A DNA stretch of 64,000 nt from NCBI RefSeq assembly GCF_013466605.1, contig NZ_CP059162.1:248001-312000 (forward strand), given 5' to 3'. The stretch is from Pseudomonas chlororaphis subsp. aurantiaca (GTDB lineage: Bacteria > Pseudomonadota > Gammaproteobacteria > Pseudomonadales > Pseudomonadaceae). A program made the position numbers and the translations under genes. A model generated the notes under the pieces. It had not been told where the DNA came from. It did no database searches and saw nothing but the letters and a program-made list of their open reading frames with translations. The first letter of the stretch is position 1. Each line of letters opens with the position of its first letter. Below are positions 53,711 through 62,909 of the stretch, in pieces.

Positions 53711-54436
53711 ATGAGTTTATTGGCATCTCCACTCGAATCCATCGAAAGCGCGGTGATCTGGCTGCTGGTGGTGTTTTCCGTGGCCACCTGGGGCCTGGCC
53801 CTGCTCAAGGGCGCGCAGTTCGCCCGCCTCAAGGCCCAGGATCGCAAGTTCCACAAACAGTTCTGGGCCGCCTCCAGCCTCGACTCGGCGGCCGAGCTCA
53901 GCGAAACCCGGCCCGGTGCCGCCGCTCGCGTGGCCCAGGCCGGTTATGCGGCGATCCAGGTCGGCGACACCGCGCACGCGGCGGACCTGAGCCAGGCCAT
54001 CAATCATCAGGATCGCCTGGAGCGCGCCCTGCGCCAGCAGATCGTCCGTGAGCGGCGTTCGCTGGAAACCGGCCTGGCGGTGGTCGCCAGTATCGGCAGC
54101 ACCTCGCCCTTCATCGGCCTGTTCGGCACCGTGTGGGGGATCATGGAAGCCCTGAAAGGCATCAGCGCGGCGGGCTCGGCGAGCCTGGAAACCGTGGCCG
54201 GGCCGATCGGCGCGGCACTGGTCGCCACCGGCGTGGGGATCGCCGTCGCGGTACCGGCGGTGCTGGTTTACAACTACTTCCTGCGGCGCCTGAAGCTGAC
54301 CGCCGCTGACCTGGATGACTTCGCCCATGACTTCTACAGCCTGGCGCAGAAGAGTTCGTTCCGCGTGCTGATCCACCCGACCGCGCACAAGGCCGCGGCC
54401 CAGGGCAGCGCACAGAAAGTGAAGGAGGCGTCCTGA
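53711..54436 (+). CDS. exbB: Biopolymer transport protein ExbB
   Basis: 241 residues with three membrane spans. MotA/ExbB signature (ERRSLETGLAVVASIGSTSP; FIGLFGTVWGIMEALKGIS; VAGPIGAALVATGVGIAVAV). Forms the proton-driven motor with ExbD to energise TonB. GAGGG precedes the ATG. One base separates it from exbD. Confidence 0.93.
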   Translation: MSLLASPLESIESAVIWLLVVFSVATWGLALLKGAQFARLKAQDRKFHKQFWAASSLDSAAELSETRPGAAARVAQAGYAAIQVGDTAHAADLSQAINHQDRLERALRQQIVRERRSLETGLAVVASIGSTSPFIGLFGTVWGIMEALKGISAAGSASLETVAGPIGAALVATGVGIAVAVPAVLVYNYFLRRLKLTAADLDDFAHDFYSLAQKSSFRVLIHPTAHKAAAQGSAQKVKEAS

Positions 54437-54437
54437 C

Positions 54438-54839
54438 ATGGCCTTCTCGACCCAGGACAGTGATGAGGTGCTGAGCGAGATCAACGTCACGCCGCTGGTG
54501 GACGTGATGCTGGTACTGCTGGTGGTGTTCATCGTCACCGCGCCGCTGCTGACCAACGCGATCCCTATCAACCTGCCCAAGACCGAGGCCGTGGCCCCGG
54601 TGGAGCAGAAGGACCCGCTGGTGGTGAGCATCGACGGCGCCGGCAAACTCTTTATCAATAAGGATGAGATCCAGCCGGACCTTTTGGAAACCAATCTTCA
54701 GGCGGCCAAGGCCAAGGACCCGGAAGTGCGCGTGCAGTTGCAGGCGGACGACGGCGTCAACTACGGCGAAGTGGCCCGTGCCATGGCCTCCATCGAGCGT
54801 GCCGGTATCACCAAGCTGTCGGTGATCACCGCGCGCTGA
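54438..54839 (+). CDS. exbD: Biopolymer transport protein ExbD
   Basis: 133 residues with an N-terminal span (INVTPLVDVMLVLLVVFIVT) that carries the essential membrane aspartate (LVDVML), and a periplasmic domain (EVRVQLQADDGVNYGEVARA). Last gene of the TonB operon, followed by a clear terminator. Confidence 0.93.
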   Translation: MAFSTQDSDEVLSEINVTPLVDVMLVLLVVFIVTAPLLTNAIPINLPKTEAVAPVEQKDPLVVSIDGAGKLFINKDEIQPDLLETNLQAAKAKDPEVRVQLQADDGVNYGEVARAMASIERAGITKLSVITAR

Positions 54840-54865
54840 CCCAGTGTTGTAAGCCACGACTTTTC

Positions 54866-54900
54866 AGGCCGTCTCCTTGGCAGGGTGCGGCCTTTTTTTT
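54866..54900 (+). terminator. Rho-independent terminator after exbD
   Basis: AGGCCG-loop-CGGCCT followed by eight T. The remaining sequence to 55209 has REP half-sites (54989-55014) and an AT-rich promoter-like patch (55110-55175), and no gene that I can see. Confidence 0.75.
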
Positions 54901-55209
54901 GCCTGCGATCTGGCCTGGCGAGGTTGCCTGGACGGGCCCCATCGCGCGCAAACTGCGCTCCTATCGATTCGACCACCGCATCCCCCCGCTTCTGTAGGAG
55001 CGAGCGGGCGGCGATCCGACTTGCCCGCGAAGTTAGACGCCGCGGTCTGTCTGACGCGACCCCAACACGAGCCCACGACGTTCGTACAGGTTCAGTACAG
55101 GCGACGTTTTATATTCTTTATAGGTCTTAATAAATATCTTCTTATTCCTTAACGAATATAACTCTCGTCCCTATACTCGATCGGGAACAGACACGCAGGA
55201 GAGCTCCCC

Positions 55210-55791
55210 ATGCGCAACGAATCAATTCGCTACCTGATTGTGCCGGGCTGGCAAGGATCGCCAGAAGATCATTGGCAAAGCCACTGGCAGAACAGCCTGC
55301 CGAACAGTGCGCGGGTGGAGCAGGCCGACTGGCTGACGCCCCGGCGCGAAGACTGGGTCGCGGCGCTGGCCGAGGCGATTGCCGCCGACAGCACGCCGGT
55401 GATCCTGATTGCCCACAGCCTGGGCTGCATCACCGTCGCGCACTGGGCCGCCCATGCGCCGGTCAGTGCCTTGCGCCAGGTGCGCGGTGCGTTGCTGGTG
55501 GCGCCGGCGGATGTCGAGCGTCCGGCCTGCGCGCCGGCGCTGCGCAATTTCGCGCCGATCCCCAGCGACCTGTTGCCGTTCCCGAGCCAGATTGTCAGCT
55601 CCGACAACGACAGCGCCATCAGCGCGCCGCGTGCCTTGGAACTGGCCCGCAACTGGGGCGCCGAGGCGGGGATCCTGTCCGGTGCCGGGCATATCAACGT
55701 CAAGTCCGGACACCAGCGCTGGGAGCAGGGTTTTGCGTATCTCTACCGCCTGCAAAACCGCATGGAACAGCATTCCCTGCGCCGCGCCTGA
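55210..55791 (+). CDS. RBBP9/YdeN-type alpha/beta hydrolase
   Basis: 193 residues. YLIVPGWQGSPEDHWQSHWQ is the family opening; the nucleophile serine is in LIAHSLGCITV, the aspartate probably in SSDNDSA, and the histidine in SGAGHIN. A small serine hydrolase of unknown substrate. AGGAG precedes the ATG and an AT-rich promoter region lies upstream. It precedes the sigma54-type gene by 56 bases, which suggests co-expression. Confidence 0.82.
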   Translation: MRNESIRYLIVPGWQGSPEDHWQSHWQNSLPNSARVEQADWLTPRREDWVAALAEAIAADSTPVILIAHSLGCITVAHWAAHAPVSALRQVRGALLVAPADVERPACAPALRNFAPIPSDLLPFPSQIVSSDNDSAISAPRALELARNWGAEAGILSGAGHINVKSGHQRWEQGFAYLYRLQNRMEQHSLRRA

Positions 55792-55847
55792 TTTTTTCTT
55801 TTTGTTAAACGCCCCCGCCTGCCAGCGGATTTGGGCGGGAGTCTGCC

Positions 55848-56780
55848 ATGAGTCTGCATGAGTCTTTCGGTCAGCCGCTGCTGACCTTTCCCGATGCTGA
55901 AAAAAGCCCGTTGAGCATCCGCGCCAAGGCGCTGGTGTTCGTCGATCCTCGTTCGCGGCAGTTGCGCCAGGAGCTGGAACAGCTGGCGCCGCGGGCGATC
56001 TCGGTGTTGATCCGCGGTGAAACCGGCAGCGGCAAGGAGCTGCTGGCCCGGCATATCCACCGTGCCAGCGACCGCAGCGGCCTGTTCGTCTCGGTCAACT
56101 GCGGGGCCATCAGCCCGACCTACGCCGACGCCGAACTGTTCGGTTATGCCGGAGGCGCCTTCAGCGGTTCGGCCAGCAGCCGCGCCGGCTGGTTCGGCTC
56201 GGCCAACGGCGGCACCCTGTACCTGGACGAGATCGGCGACTTGCCGTTGCCGATCCAGATCAAGCTGCTCTCGGCCCTGGAGAATCATGAGGTGACCCGG
56301 GTCGGCGCCCATCAGCCGAGCCCGGTGGATGTGCGCCTGGTGGCGGCCACCAGCATCGACCTGGCCCAGGCGGTGGCGGCGGGCAAGTTCCATGAGCGGC
56401 TGTATCACTACCTGGGCGAGGGCCACCTGGAGCTGCCGGCGCTGCGCGAGCGGGTCGGCGACATCCTGTCGTTGGCCGAGTATTTCCTCGGCATCTACAG
56501 CCAGCGCCTCGACCTGCCGGTACCGCTGATCAGCGAAGCCGCCCAGCAGGTGCTGGAGCAGCACAGCTGGCCGGGCAACACCCGCGAGCTGGAGAACGTC
56601 ATTCACTTTGCCCTGCTGGTCAGCAGTGGCGAGGAGATCCTGCCGGAGCACCTGAACCTGCCGCCGCAGCTGTCGCGGCTGGAGCGGGTGGACCAGCAAC
56701 TGAAGGGCCTGATCGCAGACGGTTCCGCCGCCGAGTTGCAGGCGCTGAAACACCTGCTCAAGCAACACGGCGTGATCTGA
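55848..56780 (+). CDS. Sigma54-type AAA+ activator with altered GAFTGA loop
   Basis: 310 residues, essentially a lone AAA+ domain. Walker A GETGSGKE (about residue 58), Walker B TLYLDEIGDLP, arginine-finger region and WPGNTRELENV are intact. The sigma54-contact loop reads GAFSGS instead of GAFTGA. No receiver or sensor domain, and the C-terminal 40 residues (LKGLIADGSAAELQALKHLL) show no clear Fis-type HTH. It resembles SfnR-type activators of sulfone/sulfonate use in Pseudomonas, fitting the MetQ-like gene downstream, but ability to activate is uncertain. Confidence 0.75.
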   Translation: MSLHESFGQPLLTFPDAEKSPLSIRAKALVFVDPRSRQLRQELEQLAPRAISVLIRGETGSGKELLARHIHRASDRSGLFVSVNCGAISPTYADAELFGYAGGAFSGSASSRAGWFGSANGGTLYLDEIGDLPLPIQIKLLSALENHEVTRVGAHQPSPVDVRLVAATSIDLAQAVAAGKFHERLYHYLGEGHLELPALRERVGDILSLAEYFLGIYSQRLDLPVPLISEAAQQVLEQHSWPGNTRELENVIHFALLVSSGEEILPEHLNLPPQLSRLERVDQQLKGLIADGSAAELQALKHLLKQHGVI

Positions 56781-57008
56781 AGCCCCTCCATTCCTGATCC
56801 GTGCAGCGGCTACAGGGGCTTGTAGAGTGCCCCGGACGCGGGCTAGAGCGGTCCGTTCCTGTATGAACAAAATGGAATATCAACGTGAATAAAAGATATT
56901 GTTAAGGCATAAAAAATCCCGGTATTGTCCGCTCCACGCCAGAGATAGCACTTCGCTGGCACCTACATTACAAAAGCCGTCGTCACTGACGACTCATAAG
57001 GACACTGC

Positions 57009-57791
57009 ATGAAAAAGGTTCTGTTGTTCACCGCACTGGCGGCTGCCCTGACTGCCGGTCTGGCCCAGGCTGGCGAGAAACTGGTGGTGGCGGCCACGCC
57101 GGTGCCGCACGCCGAGATCCTCGAGCTGATCAAGCCGACCCTGGCCAAGGAAGGCGTGGACCTGGAAATCAAAGTCTTCACCGATTACGTGCAGCCCAAC
57201 GTGCAGGTCGATCAGAAGCGTCTGGACGCCAACTACTTCCAGACCCTGCCGTACCTGAAGAGCTTCAACGAAGGCAAAGGCACCAACCTGGTGACCGTGA
57301 TCGGCGTGCACGTCGAACCTTTCGGCGGCTACTCGAAGAAAGTCAAAACCCTGGCCGAGCTGAAAGACGGCGCGACCATCGCCATTCCGAACGAAGGCAG
57401 CAACAGCGGCCGCGCCCTGATCCTGCTGCAGAAGGCCGGCCTGATCGAACTCAAGGACCCGAAAAACGCCCTGGCGACCCCGAAAGACATCGCCAGGAAC
57501 CCGCACAACTTCAAGTTCAAGGAGCTGGAATCGGCCCTGCTGCCGCGCGTGCTGGACCAGGTCGACCTGGACATGATCAACACCAACTACGCCCTGGAAG
57601 CCGGCCTGAACCCGGCCAAGGATGCGCTGGTGATCGAGGGTGCCGATTCGCCGTACGTGAACTTCCTGGTGTCCCGCCCGGACAACAAGGACAGCGCCGC
57701 CATCCAGAAACTGGCTAAGGCCCTGACCAGCCCACAAGTGAAAGAATTCATCGCGAAGAAATATAGCGGCGCGGTATTGCCGGCCTTCTGA
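57009..57791 (+). CDS. MetQ/NlpA-family substrate-binding protein
   Basis: 260 residues with a signal peptide ending AQAGEK (no lipobox cysteine). VVAATPVPHAEILELIKPTL, YVQPNVQVDQKRLDANYFQT and INTNYALEAGLNP are the methionine-binding family marks. No metN/metI permease genes are adjacent, so it must use a transporter encoded elsewhere. An AT-rich promoter region precedes it and a terminator follows. Substrate may be methionine or another small sulfur compound. Confidence 0.88.
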   Translation: MKKVLLFTALAAALTAGLAQAGEKLVVAATPVPHAEILELIKPTLAKEGVDLEIKVFTDYVQPNVQVDQKRLDANYFQTLPYLKSFNEGKGTNLVTVIGVHVEPFGGYSKKVKTLAELKDGATIAIPNEGSNSGRALILLQKAGLIELKDPKNALATPKDIARNPHNFKFKELESALLPRVLDQVDLDMINTNYALEAGLNPAKDALVIEGADSPYVNFLVSRPDNKDSAAIQKLAKALTSPQVKEFIAKKYSGAVLPAF

Positions 57792-57830
57792 TGGACTACG
57801 CTTAAGTCGTACAAACCCCTTCAAGGTTTA

Positions 57831-57864
57831 AGCGCCGATGGCTTCTACAGCGTCGGCGTTTTTT
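57831..57864 (+). terminator. Terminator after the MetQ-like gene
   Basis: GCGCCGA-loop-TCGGCGT followed by six T. Confidence 0.7.
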
Positions 57865-57903
57865 ATTGCCCGCGTTACGCCCCCGCAAGAACGGCTTCCC
57901 CTT

Positions 57904-57933
57904 GCTTCTGTAGGAGCGAAGCTTGCTCGCGAT
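57904..57933. repeat. Single REP half-site, family B variant
   Basis: GCTTCTGTAGGAGCGAAGCT followed by TGCTCGCGAT, without a close inverted partner. Confidence 0.5.
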
Positions 57934-57996
57934 CCAGGCGCTGCGGTGTATCAGTAAGGACGCAATCGCGGGCAATCAACGATGAAGGGATTCTGC

Positions 57997-58086
57997 TCAG
58001 GAAGGCTTCATGGCCCGGCACAGTGCCTTCAGCCATTTGACGATGTCCTGCGGATCGAGGGGTTGCGGGGTATCGAGGTCGGTCAT
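57997..58086 (-). CDS. Possible 29-residue protein
   Basis: The minus strand has AAGGA, then ATG at 58086, then MTDLDTPQPLDPQDIVKWLK ALCRAMKPS and TGA. The ribosome site, the acidic start and an amphipathic helix speak for a real small gene; there is no family match that I know. The rest of 57866-58355 holds no other gene; an AT-rich promoter-like patch lies at 58225-58270. Confidence 0.45.
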   Translation of the reverse strand: MTDLDTPQPLDPQDIVKWLKALCRAMKPS

Positions 58087-58355
58087 TGTTCTTATCGTCC
58101 TTGTACGTTTCTGGCCCGTTGAAGTCGGGTGCCGTTCCTTGGGATCAGAAAGATCCCTTACGGCGTCGGAAAAGTAGCCGGCTCAGGCCCGTATGGCAAA
58201 CCCCGCAGGTTAGTTTTTTGGGTGATATCAATATGCTTTAACGGTATTTAAATTATTGTTTTTATAGCTTTAAAGTCGACGCCTGCCGGGTGGTTCACCC
58301 ACCGCCCAATGGACTGCACCACCGCCGCTGTACCCCAGTGGCGTCCAGGATTGCC

Positions 58356-59021
58356 ATGACCCTCGACTACGCCTTTATCCTCAGTACGTTGCCGGCCTTC
58401 CTCAAGGCCGTGGGCGTGACCTTGCAGGTCGGCCTGATCGCCATCGCCACCTCCCTGCTGGTGGCCCTGATCAACGCTACGATCCTGGTGTTCCGCACCC
58501 CCTACCTGCAGCGCCTGATCGGGCTGTACGTGGAGCTGGCGCGCAACACTCCGCTGCTGATCCAGCTGTTCTTCGTCTACTTCGCCCTGCCGGCGCTGGG
58601 ATTGAAGATTTCCGGGTTCGCCGCGGCGATCATCACCATGACCTTTCTCGGCGGCGCCTACCTCACCGAGGTGCTGCGCGCCGGCGTCGAAGCGGTGCCG
58701 ACGGCCCAGCTGGAGTCGGGCCGCTCCATCGGCCTGTCGCACTGGCAGCTGCTGCGCCATGTGATCCTGCCGCAAGCCGGGATCCTCAGCCTGCCGTCGC
58801 TGTTCGCCAATTTCATCTTCCTGCTCAAGGAGACCACCGTGGTCTCGGCGGTGGCGGTGCCGGAGATTCTCTACACCACCAAGAGCTACATCGCCCTCTA
58901 CTACAAGACCTACGAAATGCTCGCCGTGCTCACGCTGATCTGCGTGTTGCTGTTCTTGCCGCTATCGCTGTTGCTCAGCCGTCTGGAAAGGAGGTTGCAG
59001 CATGGCCAGTTCGGGTCTTGA
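58356..59021 (+). CDS. Polar amino-acid ABC transporter permease 1
   Basis: 221 residues from MTLDYAFILSTLPAFLKAVG (58356). Family start LKAVGVTLQVGLIAIATSLL and the ELARNTPLLIQLFFVYFALP box of HisM/GlnP-type permeases, with EAA-like LESGRSIGLSHWQLLRHVILP. It overlaps the second permease gene by 20 bases. First gene of a four-gene importer. Confidence 0.88.
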   Translation: MTLDYAFILSTLPAFLKAVGVTLQVGLIAIATSLLVALINATILVFRTPYLQRLIGLYVELARNTPLLIQLFFVYFALPALGLKISGFAAAIITMTFLGGAYLTEVLRAGVEAVPTAQLESGRSIGLSHWQLLRHVILPQAGILSLPSLFANFIFLLKETTVVSAVAVPEILYTTKSYIALYYKTYEMLAVLTLICVLLFLPLSLLLSRLERRLQHGQFGS

Positions 59022-59661
59022 ACTGCTCTGGGTGTCCTTGCCGCAACTGGGCAAGGGCGCCGCGCAGACCTTGTCGATTTCCCTGCTGAGCATCGCCTTC
59101 AGCACCGTCGGCGGCGTGCTCTACGGCGTGCTGCGGACCCTCGACCACAAATGGTTGAACGCCGTGCTGCGCATCTACCTGGAGCTGTTCCGGGCGATCC
59201 CGGTGCTGGTCTGGCTGTACCTGCTGTTCTTCGGTTTCCCGATCTTCTTCGGCATCAGCATTCCCAGCTTCACCTGCGCGGTGCTGGTGCTGTCGCTGTG
59301 GGGCGCCAGCGAAGTCGGCGAGGTGGTGCGCGGCGCCCTGCATTCGCTGCCCCGTGGCCAGCGCGAGGCAGGGCTGTCGATCGGCCTGTCCGACCCGCAG
59401 CTGTACGGCTACGTGCTGCTACCCCAGGCGCTGAAGCGCATGACGCCGCCGACCATCAACGTCTACACGCGGATCATCAAGACCAGCTCGCTGGCGGTGC
59501 TGATCGGCGTGGTGGACGTGATCAAGGTCGGCCAGCAGATCATCGAGCGCACCTACGAGTCGGTGCTGATCTACGGCGCCCTGTTCCTGTTTTTCTTCTT
59601 TATCTGCTACCCGCTGTCGGCCGCCTCGCGCGTGCTGGAGCGGCGCTGGACGCAAGCATGA
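59002..59661 (+). CDS. Polar amino-acid ABC transporter permease 2
   Basis: 219 residues (GKGAAQTLSISLLSIAFSTV; LELFRAIPVLVWLYLLFFGF; EAGLSIGLSDPQLYGYVLLP). Pairs with the preceding permease. Its last four bases overlap the ATPase start. Confidence 0.88.
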   Translation: MASSGLELLWVSLPQLGKGAAQTLSISLLSIAFSTVGGVLYGVLRTLDHKWLNAVLRIYLELFRAIPVLVWLYLLFFGFPIFFGISIPSFTCAVLVLSLWGASEVGEVVRGALHSLPRGQREAGLSIGLSDPQLYGYVLLPQALKRMTPPTINVYTRIIKTSSLAVLIGVVDVIKVGQQIIERTYESVLIYGALFLFFFFICYPLSAASRVLERRWTQA

Positions 59662-60440
59662 GCGCACTGATCGAGTTCCAGGGTTTCAACAAGTTTTTCG
59701 GCGAGCAGCAGGTGCTCAAGGACATCGACCTCAAGGTCGCCCAGGGCGAGGTGGTGGTGATTCTCGGCCCCAGCGGCTGCGGCAAGTCCACCTTGCTGCG
59801 CTGCCTCAACGGCCTGGAAAAGGCCCACGGCGGCCACCTGAGATTCGCCGGCCGCGAGCTGCTGGACAAGGCCACCGACTGGCGCCAGGTGCGCCAGGAC
59901 ATCGGCATGGTGTTCCAGAGTTACCACCTGTTCCCGCACATGAGCGTGCTCGACAACCTCCTGCTCGGCCCGCTCAGGGTACAGAAACGCGACCGTCGCG
60001 AAGCCCGCGCCCAGGCCGAGGCGCTGCTGGAACGGGTGGGCCTTCTGGACAAGCGCGATGCCTTCCCGCGCCAGCTCTCCGGCGGCCAGCAGCAACGTAT
60101 CGCCATCGTCCGTTCGTTGTGCATGAACCCGCAGGTGATGCTGTTCGACGAGGTCACCGCGGCGCTGGACCCGGAGATGGTCAAGGAAGTGCTGCAAGTG
60201 ATCCAGGGCCTGGCCCGGGACGGCATGACCCTGCTGATCGTCACCCACGAAATGGCCTTCGCCCGCGCGGTGGCCGACCGCATCGTGTTCATGGATGCCG
60301 GGCGCATCCTCGAACAGCACCCTCCCGAGACCTTCTTTACGAACCCGCGGACCGCACGAGCGCAGCAGTTCCTGGAGAAATTCTCCTTCGTTGAAGCATT
60401 GCCAAAAAAAGCACCTACAAAGGAACTGGAGCTCTTATGA
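59658..60440 (+). CDS. Polar amino-acid ABC transporter ATPase
   Basis: 260 residues from MSALIEFQGFNKFFGEQQVL (59658). Walker A GPSGCGKST, Q-loop VFQSYHLFPHM, signature LSGGQQQR, Walker B VMLFDEVTAALDPEMV and VTHEMAFA are all present; GlnQ/HisP subfamily. Overlaps the binding-protein gene by four bases. Confidence 0.92.
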   Translation: MSALIEFQGFNKFFGEQQVLKDIDLKVAQGEVVVILGPSGCGKSTLLRCLNGLEKAHGGHLRFAGRELLDKATDWRQVRQDIGMVFQSYHLFPHMSVLDNLLLGPLRVQKRDRREARAQAEALLERVGLLDKRDAFPRQLSGGQQQRIAIVRSLCMNPQVMLFDEVTAALDPEMVKEVLQVIQGLARDGMTLLIVTHEMAFARAVADRIVFMDAGRILEQHPPETFFTNPRTARAQQFLEKFSFVEALPKKAPTKELELL

Positions 60441-61318
60441 AAACTGCCAAGTCTTCGCTACTGATACTCCCGCTGTTCGGCCTTGCCTTGCTGGCCGGCT
60501 GCGATAAAACCACCGAGGCGCCCAAGCCCGCGGCCAGCGCCAGCGCTGCCCCGGCGGCCGGTTACCTGGACAAGATCAAGGCCCGCGACAAGCTGATCGT
60601 CGGCGTATTCACCGACAAGCCGCCGTTCGGTTTCGTCGACGAGACCGACCGTTACGTGGGCTTCGATACCGATATCGGGCGGCAATTCGCCAAGGACCTG
60701 CTGGGCGACGAGAACAAGGTGGAATTCGTCGCGGTGGAGCCGGCCAGCCGCATTCCGTTCCTGCAGAGCGACAAGGTCGACCTGATCCTGGCCAACATGA
60801 CCGTCACCCCGGAGCGCAAGGAAGCGGTGGAGTTCACCAACCCCAACCTCAAGGTCGCGGTGCAGGCCCTGGTGCCTAACGGCAGCGAAGTGAAGAACCT
60901 GGATGACCTGGCGAGTCGCACCACCATCGTCACCACCGGCACCACCGCCGATATCTGGCTGACCAAGAACCACCCGGACTGGAAACTGCTGAAGTTCGAG
61001 AAGAACTCCGAGTCCCTGCAAGCCCTGGCCAACGGCCGCGGCGATGCCTATGCCCAGGACAACCTGATCCTGTTCAGTTGGTCCAAGCAAAACCCGGGCT
61101 ACCGCGTACTGCCGCAGACCCTGGGGGAACAGGCGCCGATCGCGCCGGCGGTGAAGAAGGGCAATATCGAACTGCGTGACTGGGTCAACGCCGAACTGGC
61201 CAAGCTGGGCGAGGACAAGTACCTGCTCAAGCTCTACGACCAGTACGTGCGCAAGGAACTGAGCGACGACACCAAGCCGGAAAGCGTGATTGTCGAAGGC
61301 GGCAAGTGGCAGGGGTGA
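60437..61318 (+). CDS. Amino-acid ABC transporter substrate-binding lipoprotein
   Basis: 293 residues. Lipobox ALLAGC (cysteine about residue 22), Ala/Pro-rich linker, then a PBP type II domain: KLIVGVFTDKPPFGFVDETD, YVGFDTDIGRQFAKDLLG, LILANMTVTPERKEAVEFTN and TTGTTADIWL. The domain resembles cysteine/cystine- and aspartate/glutamate-binding members (CjaA/Peb1 type). Given neighbours in sulfur uptake, a sulfur amino acid is plausible but unproven. Confidence 0.88.
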   Translation: MKTAKSSLLILPLFGLALLAGCDKTTEAPKPAASASAAPAAGYLDKIKARDKLIVGVFTDKPPFGFVDETDRYVGFDTDIGRQFAKDLLGDENKVEFVAVEPASRIPFLQSDKVDLILANMTVTPERKEAVEFTNPNLKVAVQALVPNGSEVKNLDDLASRTTIVTTGTTADIWLTKNHPDWKLLKFEKNSESLQALANGRGDAYAQDNLILFSWSKQNPGYRVLPQTLGEQAPIAPAVKKGNIELRDWVNAELAKLGEDKYLLKLYDQYVRKELSDDTKPESVIVEGGKWQG

Positions 61319-61337
61319 CAGTCTGCGCCTGAGCCCC

Positions 61338-61452
61338 TGTAGCCGTTGCCGCAGGCTGCGATCGACCCGGGCCGCGTTCGGAGAACGGTCGTGGCGATCC
61401 TACTGACGCAGGAGGGCCTGCGGCCCTATCGCAGCCTTCGGCAGCGGCTACA
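61338..61452. repeat. REP-like palindrome, family A
   Basis: TGTAGCCGTTGCCGCAGGCT at 61338 and its inverse ending at 61452; 12 bases before the convergent ATPase stop. Confidence 0.7.
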
Positions 61453-61464
61453 GGTCCTTTGCGC

Positions 61465-62661
61465 TCAATCCGGCCAATACCACGCCGGCTCGTCGAGCAT
61501 GCCCTGGCCGACGATTTCGGTCTGGCCGAAATGCTTCTCCAGCACGATGGCGTTGCATTGCGGGTCCTGCTGCAACGCCGCGATCAGCCGGCTGGCATGG
61601 GACACTACCCACACCTGGCACTGCCGCGAAGCCCGGATGATCAGGCGCGCCAAGGCCGGCAGCAGGTCCGGGTGCAGGCTGGTTTCCGGTTCGTTGAGCA
61701 CCATCAGCGTCGGTGGCCGTGGCGTCAGCAGGGCGGCGACCAGCAGCAGGTAACGCAGGGTGCCGTCCGACAGCTCCGCCGCCGACAGCGGCCGCAGCAA
61801 ACCGTCCTGATGGAACTGCACGCCGAACAGCCCGCCCGGCACCGCATCGATCTCCAGCCGCGACCCGGGAAAGGCGTCGCTGATGGTCTCGCGCAGCGCC
61901 TGCTGATCGCCCACTTCGATGATGGTCTGCAACGCCGCCGCCAGGTCGCGGCCGTCGTGGTGCAGCACCGGCGTGCGGGTGCCCAGCTGCGGCCGGCGCG
62001 CGGGGGCCTGGCTGTCGGTGCGCAAGTGATCGTAGAAACGCCAGCCACGAATCTGCTCGCGCAAATGCAGGACTTCGGGCGACGAACGCAGGTTGCCGAC
62101 CTGGTCGAACAGGCTGTCGCCGCTGGAGGTGTGCTGCGCCAGCACTTCCCACTGCCGCCCCTGGCGGGCCCGCACCATGGGGCCTTGGCGATCCACCAAC
62201 ACGCTGGCCGGGCGATACATCGGCCCGCTCCAGATGCTCTCGCGCTTGATCCGCGGGTCGAGGGTGAAGCGCGACGGAATTGGCACGCTATGCCCGGGCA
62301 GCATGAAATGGCCGCTGGAGTCCGGCAGCCCCAGTCCGATCGAATAACCGAAGTCCTCGCCGGTAAAGCCCAGCTGCAAGCGCTTGACGGTTTTCCGGGG
62401 GCCGCCCTGGATCGCCACTTCGCCACGGCTCATGCGCCGGCTGATCTGTTCCGGCCCGGCCCAGAAGGTCGATTCCAGGCCGCCTTCGCTGGCCAGCGCG
62501 TTGACCACCCCGCCCTGGGCGGTTTCCGCCAGCAGGCGCAGGGCCTTGTACAGGTTGGACTTGCCGCTGCCGTTGGGACCGGTGATCAGGTTCAGCCGCT
62601 CCAGCGGAATCACCAGTTTGTTGATCGAACGGTAATTGGCCACTGCCAGGGTCTTGAGCAT
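61465..62661 (-). CDS. RecF-like AAA/SMC-type ATPase
   Basis: 398 residues from MLKTLAVANYRSINKLVIPL (62661, AGGAG upstream). Walker A GPNGSGKSN near residue 30, ABC-type signature ELSDGTLRYLLL, Walker B LMVLNEPETSLHPDLLPAL and a D-loop/switch VVSHASRL. A single-chain OLD/RecF-like ATPase (AAA_21/15) without a Toprim nuclease domain. Such proteins occur in DNA maintenance and some defence systems; the neighbours give no partner here, so the function is open. Confidence 0.8.
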   Translation of the reverse strand: MLKTLAVANYRSINKLVIPLERLNLITGPNGSGKSNLYKALRLLAETAQGGVVNALASEGGLESTFWAGPEQISRRMSRGEVAIQGGPRKTVKRLQLGFTGEDFGYSIGLGLPDSSGHFMLPGHSVPIPSRFTLDPRIKRESIWSGPMYRPASVLVDRQGPMVRARQGRQWEVLAQHTSSGDSLFDQVGNLRSSPEVLHLREQIRGWRFYDHLRTDSQAPARRPQLGTRTPVLHHDGRDLAAALQTIIEVGDQQALRETISDAFPGSRLEIDAVPGGLFGVQFHQDGLLRPLSAAELSDGTLRYLLLVAALLTPRPPTLMVLNEPETSLHPDLLPALARLIIRASRQCQVWVVSHASRLIAALQQDPQCNAIVLEKHFGQTEIVGQGMLDEPAWYWPD

Positions 62662-62867
62662 CCCGGGACTCCTTGTGCATGAAGGCGCAGTGTGCCTGAT
62701 TTCTCCGGGTTCGGGCTTTATCGAAAACCACCGGACGCCGGCCGTTTGGCTCATTTGGACTCGCGCCAAATCCCTCGCAACCCGTGGTTTTATCCTGATT
62801 TTCCGGGGCGTGCGCATTTATCCTGGTCCCTGTGTGCAGCGGTTGAACCCTGTTCTAAGCTCACAGT

Positions 62868-62890
62868 CGTATCGTCACCTGTACGATTGC
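62868..62890 (+). promoter_or_regulatory. Small palindrome upstream of the efflux adaptor gene
   Basis: ATCGT-CACCTGT-ACGAT (62871-62887), 23 bases before the adaptor start; possibly a repressor site. Otherwise 62662-62909 holds no gene. Confidence 0.25.
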
Positions 62891-62909
62891 ATCGCGCGAA
62901 GGAGCCTGC

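Noticed and set aside
61465..62661. Defence system (Gabija/Septu-like) based on the AAA ATPase
   Set aside because: No nuclease, helicase or other partner gene is adjacent. Neighbours are an amino-acid transporter and an efflux adaptor.
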